A stretch of 64,000 nucleotides of DNA from Streptomyces sp. ITFR-21 (GCF_031844685.1 NZ_CP134605.1:6484001-6548000); one strand, 5' to 3'. Shown: positions 50,472 through 57,458, counted from the first letter of the stretch. The notes: generated by a model not told the origin, from the letters alone. Numbers and translations are program-made.

Positions 50472-50680
50472 CGGGCTCGCCGGGTGGTGACGTGGTGCAC
50501 GACCGTGTGGTGGTGCACCACGGTGGTGTGCGTGGTGTGCCCGTGGCTGCTGGACGGGGTGCACGCGGCGAGCGTGAGGAGCGCGATCGTCGCGGTCCCG
50601 GCGATCAGGGCGCGGTATGTCGCAGCCGCCTTCGACTTGCCGGGGCTGGGCGGGGCGTAGTGGCTATCGGTAATCTGCAC
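50468..50680 (-). CDS. Small lipoprotein
   Basis: 70 residues, ATG 50680. KAAATYRALIAGTATIALLT followed by LAACTPSSSHGH gives a signal helix with lipobox LAAC. The mature part is His-rich (HTTVVHHHTVVHHVTTRRAR), perhaps metal-binding. First gene of the minus-strand operon. Confidence 0.55.
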   Translation of the reverse strand: MQITDSHYAPPSPGKSKAAATYRALIAGTATIALLTLAACTPSSSHGHTTHTTVVHHHTVVHHVTTRRAR

Positions 50681-50717
50681 GTGGATCTCCCAGGTACTTA
50701 GAGGTGCTGGGCGGTCT

Positions 50718-50756
50718 GGCCCTGGCCATATGGAGCTGCGAACTCCGGCCAGGGCC
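50718..50756. repeat. Imperfect stem-loop in the leader of the Spd-like operon
   Basis: Outer arms GGCCCTGGCC (50718-50727) and GGCCAGGGCC (50747-50756) are perfectly complementary. An inner GGAG/CTCC pair extends the stem past an ATAT bulge. It lies between the operator palindrome and the first minus-strand gene, so it would be in that mRNA's 5' leader; an attenuator is possible. Confidence 0.5.
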
Positions 50757-50785
50757 GTTCTGTTGGTGCCCTACGAGCGTAGCGA

Positions 50786-50809
50786 CTTCCTTGTAAACTT
50801 ACAAGGAAG
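50786..50809. promoter_or_regulatory. Perfect 11+11 bp operator palindrome
   Basis: Arms CTTCCTTGTAA and TTACAAGGAAG with a 2-bp centre (AC), in the divergent gap between the minus-strand operon (first gene at 50680) and the plus-strand gene at 50825. It is markedly AT-richer than the genome. The size and symmetry suit a GntR- or TetR-type dimer, and no such regulator is present in this window. Confidence 0.75.
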
Positions 50810-50824
50810 CTGAGAGGATGGAGC

Positions 50825-51160
50825 ATGCCCAGCCCCGATGGGGAGGAACAGCGTGCAGAAGGAGGCCCGGACTTGATCTCGTTTGGTCAGATGCCGGATC
50901 GCTTGGAAGCCGCCGGGCTAAAAAAGCTGAGCTATCAGCGCTGCCGTCAGCTCGCCGAGGAAGACCCGGACTGGCCGATCCCCATGGATCAGGCAATCAA
51001 GGTCGGCCGAATGCGGCTCTTCGACTGGTACGCACTGGAGCCGTACTTTCGCAACCGGAAGTCACGGCAGGGCCAGCGGGCAGTCAGGGAACAGCCGCCG
51101 CAGGAAGGCCCTTCGAGTGATACCAACCAGCACGACGAGTCCGAGCAAGGAGACGAGTAG
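50825..51160 (+). CDS. AlpA/MerR-like small DNA-binding protein
   Basis: 111 residues, ATG with SD GAGAGGATGGAG. LISFGQMPDRLEAAGLKKLS, YQRCRQLAEEDPDWPIPMDQ and GRMRLFDWYALEPYFRNR suit a winged-helix of the AlpA/excisionase group. These proteins act in excision or as regulators. It is next to the strong palindrome and overlaps the following gene by 44 bp. Confidence 0.6.
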   Translation: MPSPDGEEQRAEGGPDLISFGQMPDRLEAAGLKKLSYQRCRQLAEEDPDWPIPMDQAIKVGRMRLFDWYALEPYFRNRKSRQGQRAVREQPPQEGPSSDTNQHDESEQGDE

Positions 51161-51683
51161 GCGCGCCGCCGTCTACCGCCTGTACAACGAGGCGGGCGCT
51201 CTGTTGTACATCGGCTCTGCCTACGACCCCGACCATCGCTGCAAGAGCCACCACGTGAAGCCGTGGTGGCCGCAGGTCGCCCAGCGTGTAGACGAATGGC
51301 ATCCCAGTCGCGAGGCCGCATACGTCGCCGAGACCGAAGCCATTGCGACCGAGCGGCCGGGGCGAAACCGGATCAGCGGCCCCGGTCCCGTCCGCTTGCC
51401 GGTACCCGGCGCAGCCAACCCCATATTCGCGCTGACCGAGATCGACGCCTACCTGGACGCGCTGCATGGAGAGCCGCCCGAGGCGCGAGCGAAGCGTCTG
51501 ACCGAGTTGTTGAAGTCGGTCGGCGAAAAAGTCCGAAGGGAGCGCCGCGCCGCCGTGTTGGAGATGCAAGCCGGCGGCATGACCTACCGGCAGATCGCGG
51601 ACGCCTCTGGGATCAGCTTTGGGCGCGTCCGGCAGATCATCGCCGACGACCCGGCGGACTCGCCGGACCCAGCGGAGGAATGA
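51117..51683 (+). CDS. GIY-YIG-like nuclease domain fused to an HTH
   Basis: 188 residues from GTG 51117. Residues 15-90: AAVYRLYNEAGALLYIGSAY (GIY-YIG core as VYRLYN...LLYIGS), then DPDHRCKSHHVKPWWPQVAQ with an Arg, and EAAYVAETEAIATERPGRN with the Glu. The C-terminal 65 residues hold a sigma-region-4-like HTH (AGGMTYRQIADASGISFGRV). It might be a targeted nicking enzyme or a regulator using a GIY-YIG fold. The pairing occurs in Streptomyces mobile elements. Confidence 0.7.
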   Translation: MIPTSTTSPSKETSRRAAVYRLYNEAGALLYIGSAYDPDHRCKSHHVKPWWPQVAQRVDEWHPSREAAYVAETEAIATERPGRNRISGPGPVRLPVPGAANPIFALTEIDAYLDALHGEPPEARAKRLTELLKSVGEKVRRERRAAVLEMQAGGMTYRQIADASGISFGRVRQIIADDPADSPDPAEE

Positions 51684-51796
51684 AAGAAGGCCGAACGGTT
51701 GCCACCGTCCGGCCAGAGATCAAAGCGGGCTGCAACCCGCCGATCGAGTGGACCAACCCAGCAAGGAAGGGCCGCCATGAGCGTAGCTCAGGCTGA
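51680..51796 (+). CDS. Small ORF, possible gene
   Basis: 38 residues. ATG 51680 overlaps the previous stop after SD GCGGAGG. MKEGRTVATVRPEIKAGCNP and PIEWTNPARKGRHERSSG have no known features. It may act in coupling only. Confidence 0.3.
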   Translation: MKEGRTVATVRPEIKAGCNPPIEWTNPARKGRHERSSG

Positions 51797-51826
51797 GCAC
51801 TGTGCGAAAGGGCGGGGCATCGCACA

Positions 51827-52909
51827 GTGAGCACACCCCGTATCAGGCGCGGCCCCATGGCCGCCGAAGTGCTCGGTCGCGACTACACGCAGGTCAGCAA
51901 CCAGCTCTTCCGCGACGCCCGGATCCACGCCAAGTCCAAGGGCATCTTCGGCTTCCTGGCCACCCACCGGGACGGCTTCGGCGTGTCTCCGGAGTCGATC
52001 GCGGCGGCGATGGCGGACGGTCTCTCGGCCGTGAAGTCGGCTCTGCGCGAGCTGGAGCAGTACGGCTACCTGACCCGGTCGCAGGTTCGAGGATCGGACG
52101 GACTGATGGGCGACACCACCTACCGGATCACGGATATGCCCAGCTCAGAACCGGCGGATGAAAACCTGCCACCGGTTCCCACCAGCAACGATGCACAAAC
52201 CCGCAGGTCGGAACCGGTGGATGGAAATCCGCCAGCGGTTGATCCGCCAGCGGTTAATCGACCCCATAAGAAGACCATTCCTATGAAGAAGATCAGTAGT
52301 GAAGAGAAGACCACCTCCTCCTCCGTGGCCGAGGTCTCCGAAGCCCCAACCGCAACTGCCCCCGAGGCCACCGACGGAGGCGGCGGTGGGTCTTCTTCTT
52401 CAAGGGCAATCGCCGAGGAGATCGCTGCCGTCCTGGACTACCGGGGCAAGCTCCCGGACAAGCGGCAACGGCAGTTGATCGCCGACCGGTTGGCGGCTGC
52501 TCTGGACGGCGGGTGGTCGGTGGACGGGCTGGCCCTGTACCTCGACCTCGGGGACGCACCCGTCAACTCCGCTGCCGCCGTATACGCCCACCGGCTCCGG
52601 CCCGATGTGCTTCCCGAAGCCGAGCCCGCCCCCTCCCCGGTGCAGCTCTTGGACGTGACCGCCGACGACCTGTTCGGCCCGGCCCGGCCGGAACTCCCGG
52701 CCACCATGTGGGGGCGGGCCGTGCAACTCGCGCAGTCCCGCCTCGTCGGGTCCGGCCACCGCCCGTTCGAGTGCCCGCCCGCGTCCGCGTACACCAACCG
52801 CGGGTTCGGCAGCGGCGGCGGCACGGACGACCGGGTGGCCGGCTGGGGTCAACTCGCCCGACAGTTCGCCGCGAAGGAGCACAAGCCGTACACCAACGCC
52901 GGGTGGTAG
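51827..52909 (+). CDS. HTH protein, possible second replication initiator
   Basis: 360 residues from GTG 51827. Residues 15-100 are a winged-helix domain (LGRDYTQVSNQLFRDARIHA, FGVSPESIAAAMADGLSAVK, LRELEQYGYLTRSQVRGSDG), typical of plasmid and phage DnaD/RepA-like initiators and regulators. A Pro/Ser/Thr linker follows, encoded by repeated DNA, then a helical domain (QRQLIADRLAAALDGGWSVD, LYLDLGDAPVNSAAAVYAHR) and a short C-terminal motif (GHRPFECPPASAY) that loosely resembles the end of the initiator at 9200-10093. The initiator role is inferred. Confidence 0.6.
   Translation: MSTPRIRRGPMAAEVLGRDYTQVSNQLFRDARIHAKSKGIFGFLATHRDGFGVSPESIAAAMADGLSAVKSALRELEQYGYLTRSQVRGSDGLMGDTTYRITDMPSSEPADENLPPVPTSNDAQTRRSEPVDGNPPAVDPPAVNRPHKKTIPMKKISSEEKTTSSSVAEVSEAPTATAPEATDGGGGGSSSSRAIAEEIAAVLDYRGKLPDKRQRQLIADRLAAALDGGWSVDGLALYLDLGDAPVNSAAAVYAHRLRPDVLPEAEPAPSPVQLLDVTADDLFGPARPELPATMWGRAVQLAQSRLVGSGHRPFECPPASAYTNRGFGSGGGTDDRVAGWGQLARQFAAKEHKPYTNAGW
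52149..52255. repeat. Iteron-like repeats inside the second HTH gene
   Basis: ATCCGCCAGCGGTT occurs twice at 52227-52240 and 52242-52255 (period 15). Two related sequences in the opposite sense, AACCGGCGGAT (52149-52159) and AACCGGTGGAT (52212-52222), lie upstream. An AT-richer segment with AAGAAG/ATGAAGAAG follows at about 52262-52315. The pattern is weaker than the one at 9508-9730. Confidence 0.4.
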
Positions 52910-52915
52910 GCGCGG

Positions 52916-53119
52916 CTATCCCGGCTCGTCGGCCTCGCGGGTCGCGTTCGGTCGCGCGGGCGGCTCGGCGCCGGGGCGGCCGACGTACCACTCCATGTAG
53001 TTGCGGAGTTCGGCTGAGCGGTCCGTGCCGGCTTGGGCAGTTGCTGCCTCGAACTCGACCCATAGCTCTTGGGGGACGCCGCGGAGTCCGCGTACTGGGT
53101 GCTTGTGGACGTTGGCCAT
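52916..53119 (-). CDS. Ribbon-helix-helix repressor candidate
   Basis: 67 residues from ATG 53119 (an upstream start at 53155 is open). HPVRGLRGVPQELWVEFEAA, TAQAGTDRSAELRNYMEWYV fits an RHH fold: short strand, helix, helix. It is divergent from the long operon at 53235-58905 and separated from it by two matching palindromes, so it is probably the repressor of that operon. Confidence 0.7.
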   Translation of the reverse strand: MANVHKHPVRGLRGVPQELWVEFEAATAQAGTDRSAELRNYMEWYVGRPGAEPPARPNATREADEPG

Positions 53120-53134
53120 GGGGGGATCTTCGCA

Positions 53135-53194
53135 GGGTGGTTGACCACCCGTCAAGGCTGTGTCATATTGGTCATGTCGGGGTGGTCAACCACC
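53135..53194 (+). promoter_or_regulatory. Promoter embedded in paired operators
   Basis: Operators GGTGGTTGACCACC (53136-53149) and GGTGGTCAACCACC (53181-53194) are reverse complements of each other and nearly palindromic. The first contains -35 TTGACC (53141-53146); 17 bp later is -10 CATATT (53164-53169), giving a sigma70-type promoter toward the plus-strand operon. A repressor bound to both sites would block it. Confidence 0.7.
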
Positions 53195-53234
53195 TTTGAC
53201 CAGTGGAAACCAGCGGCAACCAGGGGAGACGGAC

Positions 53235-53615
53235 ATGGGCAGCACCATGAAGCCGAAGATGGACGCTAGCGAGCGGGCCGCCCGCGATCTTCTCAACCGC
53301 AAGGTCCGCGAGAACCTCATGGACCGCCGCAACGCCAACGAACTCCTCAAGATGGGCCTGCCGTTCGTCCGCGCGATGATCGCCCAGTGGCGCCGCGAAG
53401 GGACCTCCCCGCAGTGGCTGACCGACAAGTTCCAGGCCAAGCGCACCGAGGCCGAGCGTCAGCTCGCCGTCGCCGCGAACCCGTTCGCCGAGCGCCGCGC
53501 CCGCACGGGGATTATCGCCGCCGAGATGTACCTGGCCATCTGGGCTGGCATGCAGGAAGACCTCGGTCAGCTCGTTGCCGAGCGGCGCGCTGAGCGCCCG
53601 GCCATCGATTCCTGA
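53235..53615 (+). CDS. Hypothetical helical basic protein
   Basis: 126 residues, ATG 53235. Arg/Lys-rich helices (ASERAARDLLNRKVRENLMD, GLPFVRAMIAQWRREGTSPQ, FQAKRTEAERQLAVAANPFA). First gene behind the operator-controlled promoter, hence likely expressed when the RHH repressor is lifted. No family is recognised. Confidence 0.6.
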   Translation: MGSTMKPKMDASERAARDLLNRKVRENLMDRRNANELLKMGLPFVRAMIAQWRREGTSPQWLTDKFQAKRTEAERQLAVAANPFAERRARTGIIAAEMYLAIWAGMQEDLGQLVAERRAERPAIDS

Positions 53616-53623
53616 CTCACCCC

Positions 53624-53646
53624 GCCCGCCCCTTCCCGGGGCGGGC
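53624..53646 (+). terminator. Hairpin after the first gene of the operon
   Basis: A perfect 9-bp stem (GCCCGCCCC with GGGGCGGGC) with a 5-nt loop. It may be a partial terminator or mRNA 3' stabiliser. Confidence 0.5.
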
Positions 53647-53673
53647 CACCGCTCCCGCCCGAGGAGGGCCGCA

Positions 53674-54171
53674 ATGCTCACGTCCGCCCAGCGCGCCACT
53701 GCGATGATCCGCCACTATGCCGACAGCGCCGACCCGGATCGGCGGACGTCCACGGCCGACTCGCGGATCGCCCTGAACATCGCCCGGGGCGTCGACATGA
53801 ACGACATCGACCCCGCGTCCGGCTGCAACTACTCCCGCGCCCACTACGACAGCTGCCGCCGGGACTGGATCTTCATGGTCAAGATGCACGGATTCTCCGA
53901 CTTCTACGGCGGTGGTGCCCTCCTCGCCGACGTCCTCGCGTACTGGGCGCCCCGCCCCGAGTTCACCGCCGGCGACGACTGGCTCGCCGACGCCGAGAAG
54001 GCCCACCGCGCCTACTGGGAACAGGACGGACGGTCCTGTTCCAACCCGCACTGCGACTTCCACCCCGACGCCGACCACGCCGAACTGTTGCGCATCATCG
54101 CCGAGATGGAAGCGGAAGCTGCCGAGTCCGCCGACCGCGGTCCGGGGGTGCAGGGCTCGCTGTTCGACTGA
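53674..54171 (+). CDS. Hypothetical protein
   Basis: 165 residues, ATG with SD GAGGAGGG. SAQRATAMIRHYADSADPDR, DIDPASGCNYSRAHYDSCRR and WEQDGRSCSNPHCDFHPDAD with a Cys/His cluster. The His/Cys region may bind zinc. A negatively charged helix follows. Unknown family. Confidence 0.55.
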   Translation: MLTSAQRATAMIRHYADSADPDRRTSTADSRIALNIARGVDMNDIDPASGCNYSRAHYDSCRRDWIFMVKMHGFSDFYGGGALLADVLAYWAPRPEFTAGDDWLADAEKAHRAYWEQDGRSCSNPHCDFHPDADHAELLRIIAEMEAEAAESADRGPGVQGSLFD

Positions 54172-54282
54172 CCCCAACCCCCGCCCCCACCTGCGGTTTT
54201 CATGCTGCGCGAGTACGCAACGGGCTGGCGATCAAGGCGGGTTGGCGGGACAATGAACCTACACAAACCGGGAGATATGATC

Positions 54283-54756
54283 ATGATCCGCACCACGTAC
54301 AAGGGTCGCGACATCAAGATCCTCAAGTCCACGACCTCGAACTGCGTCAAGACGTTCGTCGGCGGCCACGTCATCAGCCACGCCTGGCAGGGCGACGAGA
54401 TCCAGGCCCTCGACTGGTTCCGCCGCGAGATCGACCGCATCGACGCCAAGGGCCCCGGCAGCAACCCGCAGGAGACGCTGCCGCACTGGTACGCGCCTGG
54501 CACGTTCGACCTCAACGGGCGGGGCCACGTCATCGCCCCCGGCGGCGCGTGCACCTGCAACACGTGCCTTGCGTCCCCGGAGAAGAACGTGCCGTGCACC
54601 GACACCACCGCGTGCCAGCACTGCCCTATTCCGCAGGCCACCCACGCCCGGCAGTTCACCGAGTTGGTTGGCTGGCACCCGTGGGTTGCGCCCACGCCGG
54701 AGCAGATCAAGGGCCGCATGCAAGCGCGCCGGGCGGCACGACAGGAGACGTCGTGA
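54283..54756 (+). CDS. Hypothetical protein with Cys-rich C-terminus
   Basis: 157 residues from ATG 54283, 9 nt after GGGAG; starts at 54277, 54253 or 54202 are possible. N-terminal IRTTYKGRDIKILKSTTSNC, FRREIDRIDAKGPG, then CTCNTCLASPEKNVPCTDTT and ACQHCPIPQATHARQFTELV. The last block resembles the C-terminal half of the small protein at 55318-55503 (a CxHCPxP...H element), a local duplication. Confidence 0.55.
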   Translation: MIRTTYKGRDIKILKSTTSNCVKTFVGGHVISHAWQGDEIQALDWFRREIDRIDAKGPGSNPQETLPHWYAPGTFDLNGRGHVIAPGGACTCNTCLASPEKNVPCTDTTACQHCPIPQATHARQFTELVGWHPWVAPTPEQIKGRMQARRAARQETS

Positions 54757-55004
54757 CCGATCCGCCCGCCGCCTGTCGCAACTGCCGTCGCCCGCTCCAC
54801 TGGTCCGAGGCGACCGGCTGGCTACACGGCGAACTCCCGCAGTACGCGGGCGAGGAGCTGACGTGCGAGCGCCCCGAACCCGTCTGCTCGCCCCGCCCGT
54901 TCACCACGGCCGCGCCCGGCTGCGGGGCGCGGCTCATGGCCGCAGGACCCCACTCGGACTGTTCGTGCGGGTGCCACCTGCCAGCCGATAGGAGTCACCG
55001 ATGA
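54753..55004 (+). CDS. Cys-rich small protein
   Basis: 83 residues, GTG start overlapping the previous stop. CRNCRRPLHWSEATGWLHGE then ELTCERPEPVCSPRPFTTAA and CGARL/CSCGCHLP. Likely two zinc sites. Unknown role. Confidence 0.5.
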   Translation: MTDPPAACRNCRRPLHWSEATGWLHGELPQYAGEELTCERPEPVCSPRPFTTAAPGCGARLMAAGPHSDCSCGCHLPADRSHR

Positions 55005-55321
55005 CCAGCCCATATGACCTCGACCCCGAAGCCCTCGCCTGGGCCCGCGCCAAGGTGCAGCACTACATCGACCGGCTCGCGAAGTTCGAGCGGCAGGCCA
55101 CCGAGAGCAACAGCAGCAACAAGGCGCGCGGTCTCCGGGTCGCCCGGCGCAGTGCTGAGCAGACCCTCATCGGCGGCGAGGGCTGCGTGATCGCCGCGTT
55201 CGACGAGCGGCTGCCCGATTTCGCCCGCGCCATCGACGGGGCGATCCCGCCGGCTGTGGACCGGGCCGTGCGCCGGGACCACTCGCTGTGCGGCGTAGAC
55301 CCGTGTTCGGACTGCCGATGA
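55001..55321 (+). CDS. Helical hypothetical protein
   Basis: 106 residues, ATG start overlapping the previous stop. LAWARAKVQHYIDRLAKFER and GLRVARRSAEQTLIGGEGCV, ending LCGVDPCSDCR. Unknown family. Confidence 0.5.
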   Translation: MTSPYDLDPEALAWARAKVQHYIDRLAKFERQATESNSSNKARGLRVARRSAEQTLIGGEGCVIAAFDERLPDFARAIDGAIPPAVDRAVRRDHSLCGVDPCSDCR

Positions 55322-55503
55322 GCACCTCCACCCGGGGCACGTCAACGACCCCCGCCGCGTGCCGTCACTGCCCCGTCCCGGAGCGCGAGCACATGCAGCG
55401 CTGGACGCAGGCCGCCGGCTGGCACACGTGGACGCCGCCCACCGACGCCCAGCGCCTCGCCCGGATGCGGGCCCGGCAGGCACAACGACAGGAGACAGCG
55501 TGA
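55318..55503 (+). CDS. Small Cys/His protein
   Basis: 61 residues, ATG start overlapping the previous stop. CRHCPVPEREHMQRWTQAAG, WHTWTPPTDAQRLARMRARQ. The same CxxCPxP...H...W arrangement and RARQAQRQETA tail occur at the end of the 54283 gene (ending RRAARQETS), indicating duplication within this operon. Confidence 0.5.
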   Translation: MSTSTRGTSTTPAACRHCPVPEREHMQRWTQAAGWHTWTPPTDAQRLARMRARQAQRQETA

Positions 55504-55640
55504 ACTGCGAGGACTGCAACGGTTCGTACTGCTACGACTGCGGCGGCCATTACTGCTGCGAGCCGTGCCCGTGCGGCCGGTCGCACAACTGCTCGTGCGA
55601 GTGCGGCAGCTACGACCGGAGGCTCACCAATGCCGAGTAG
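55500..55640 (+). CDS. Very Cys-rich micro-protein
   Basis: 46 residues with 11 Cys (NCEDCNGSYCYDCGGHYCCE, PCPCGRSHNCSCECGSYD), GTG start overlapping the previous stop. The spacing suits a metal-binding knot, perhaps several zinc ions. No family is known. Confidence 0.5.
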   Translation: MNCEDCNGSYCYDCGGHYCCEPCPCGRSHNCSCECGSYDRRLTNAE

Positions 55641-56064
55641 CCCCGTCGTGACGACTGCCACCCCGGCCCCGGTCGAGTTCCTGTACGGGATCGACAGCAG
55701 CGTGGACGACGACTCGACCCGCTACCGGTCGCCCCACGTCGTGCAGTTCAGGATCACGAAGAAGACCCCGAAGCGGATCTACTACGTGGCCAGCAGAGAC
55801 TGGGACAGGCACCCCCGCATCCGGTTCGTGGACCGGCACCGCATTGAGGCCGACGGGGAGATCTACCGGCGCTCCGCCGGCTGGTGGGAAACCGACAACC
55901 ACCTGTACCTGAACCCGCCCGAACTCCGCCAGCCGGCCAAGCCCGACCTGCCCGCCCTCAAGGCGGCCATGGCCGCCGCGCACCCCGACCGGGGCGGCTC
56001 CGACGCCGAGTTCATCAACGCCCGCCAGCAGTACGAGACCGCACGGAACCGGGAGGCATCGTGA
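55630..56064 (+). CDS. Protein with C-terminal J-domain-like motif
   Basis: 144 residues, ATG start. A beta-rich N-terminal half (VVQFRITKKTPKRIYYVASR) is followed by LKAAMAAAHPDRGGSDAEFI and NARQQYETAR, which carries the HPDRGG sequence of DnaJ J-domains. A full J-domain has about 70 residues; only the HPD loop and last helix are clear. It may recruit host DnaK. Confidence 0.6.
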   Translation: MPSSPVVTTATPAPVEFLYGIDSSVDDDSTRYRSPHVVQFRITKKTPKRIYYVASRDWDRHPRIRFVDRHRIEADGEIYRRSAGWWETDNHLYLNPPELRQPAKPDLPALKAAMAAAHPDRGGSDAEFINARQQYETARNREAS

Positions 56065-56261
56065 CCACCACTGACCCGCCGACGACACGCCTGGTCTGCG
56101 CCAACTGCGGCCTTGAGGTTGAGGACCGGGGGCAACCCGTGGCCCGCGAGGGTGAGGGCTTCGGCTGGTACTCGAACTGGGTCCACGCGAACGGCGGGTA
56201 CGCGACGTGCTTCCCGCAGCGGGGCGCCAGCAGCCCCAAGGCCAAGCCGGTGACGCCGTGA
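56061..56261 (+). CDS. Small zinc-binding protein
   Basis: 66 residues, GTG start overlapping the previous stop. LVCANCGLEVEDRGQPVARE then a Trp/His/Cys segment (WVHANGGYATCFPQ). Likely binds one zinc. Role unknown. Confidence 0.5.
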   Translation: MTTTDPPTTRLVCANCGLEVEDRGQPVAREGEGFGWYSNWVHANGGYATCFPQRGASSPKAKPVTP

Positions 56262-56587
56262 CCGCCGCCCAGATCGCCCTGGGCGACCGCGAAGCGCCCG
56301 CCTACACCGCGACGGACAGCGTGCCCGAAGGCTGCTACTGGTGGACCGACCCCGACGGAGACCTATCCCTCACGCCCGGCTGCATGGCCCGGATACAGGA
56401 CCCGGACGCCGAGTGCACGTGCGAGAAGCTCGTGGCGCGCCTGGCCCGGGTTGAGCGGCGCCTGCGGGAGGCGCAAGAGCGGGAGCGGTACGCGGCCACC
56501 TGGTGGACCGCGCTCCGGGAAGCCGTCGAGGCGCACCCCGACCGGGCCAGCATCCTGGCCGACGCACACAGAAGGGCTGGCCGATGA
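56258..56587 (+). CDS. Hypothetical protein with Cys cluster and coiled coil
   Basis: 109 residues, GTG start overlapping the previous stop. GCYWWTDPDGDLSLTPGCMA, DAECTCEKLVARLARVERRL. Cys-containing first half, coiled-coil second half. Unknown family. Confidence 0.5.
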   Translation: MTAAQIALGDREAPAYTATDSVPEGCYWWTDPDGDLSLTPGCMARIQDPDAECTCEKLVARLARVERRLREAQERERYAATWWTALREAVEAHPDRASILADAHRRAGR

Positions 56588-57066
56588 CCCCCGAGGCGGA
56601 CCGCATGCTGAACCCGGAACGGCCCACGGAGCGGCTGGAGGAGAAGGCGGCACGACTGGAAGCAGATCAGAGGGAGGCGGGCGCCGAAACCCCGTCGGCC
56701 CTGCTGCTGCGCGCCGCGACCAGGCTGGACGAGGTGGCCGGGGCGGCGACCCCGGGGCCGTGGCGCGCCCACGACACCCACCTCGGGCAGTACGGGCACG
56801 CCGCAACGATCCTCTCCGGCGAGGGCAACGACACCGACCTCCGGGCGTGGCTGCCATCCATGAGCCAGGGGTACTGGGACGAGACCCGCAACGTGTGGGC
56901 CGACGCCGCCTACATGGCCGCCGTGGATCCGCTGGTGGGCGCCGACTTCGCCGGCATGCTGCGGGCCGCTGCCGCGATGGCGCAGGGCCTGCCCGAAGCC
57001 GAAGGCATTGAGGTCGTAGCCGCCGCCATGGTCGCCGCCCGGCGGATCCTGGGGGTGGAGGCGTGA
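56584..57066 (+). CDS. Hypothetical protein (ATPGPWR-type)
   Basis: 160 residues, ATG start. LLLRAATRLDEVAGAATPGP, WRAHDTHLGQYGHAATILSG, YMAAVDPLVGADFAGMLRAA. The ATPGPWR motif and AYMAAVDP resemble DUF6221-type and phage 'adenylate-like' small proteins of actinophages. Function unknown. Confidence 0.55.
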   Translation: MTPEADRMLNPERPTERLEEKAARLEADQREAGAETPSALLLRAATRLDEVAGAATPGPWRAHDTHLGQYGHAATILSGEGNDTDLRAWLPSMSQGYWDETRNVWADAAYMAAVDPLVGADFAGMLRAAAAMAQGLPEAEGIEVVAAAMVAARRILGVEA

Positions 57067-57458
57067 CCGACACCGACTTCGACGGCTGCAACTCCGCGTG
57101 CCGCCGCGCGGGTGCCCACACGCTCCGCTGGGGCGGCTGCGAGCACGCGCCCGAGCTGGAGCCCGCCGTCACACTGATGCGAGTGCAGTTGATGGACGAC
57201 GGGGAGAACGCCATCGTGGGCGTGCGCCTGACTCTCGCCGAACTCGCCGAACTCGCCGAACTCGCCGAACTCGCCGAACTCGCCGAGCTGATCGAGCTGA
57301 TCGAGCCGGCGCTTCGTACCGTCGCCGTCCGGCTCGGCCCGAACGCGCTGGCGATGCTTCAGTGTGGCGAGACGGTCGGCTTGTCCGGCGGTGAGTACGC
57401 CGACCTTGCCCGCGCTGCTGCGGACGCCATCGTCAGCCCCGCCGAGGAGACCCTGTGA
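57063..57458 (+). CDS. Hypothetical protein with Leu-Ala-Glu tandem repeats
   Basis: 131 residues, GTG start overlapping the previous stop. Cys/His N-terminus (GCNSACRRAGAHTLRWGGCE), then a run of (LAE)x6 and (LIE)x2 encoded by a 9-bp tandem repeat, and a helical end (LGPNALAMLQCGETVGLSGG, EYADLARAAADAIV). The repeat is likely a helix of variable length. Confidence 0.55.
   Translation: MTDTDFDGCNSACRRAGAHTLRWGGCEHAPELEPAVTLMRVQLMDDGENAIVGVRLTLAELAELAELAELAELAELIELIEPALRTVAVRLGPNALAMLQCGETVGLSGGEYADLARAAADAIVSPAEETL
57234..57305 (+). repeat. Tandem 9-bp repeat inside a coding region
   Basis: Five perfect CTCGCCGAA units (57234-57278), a sixth with one change (57279-57287), then CTGATCGAG twice. 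Units are multiples of three, so copy-number change keeps the frame. Confidence 0.85.
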
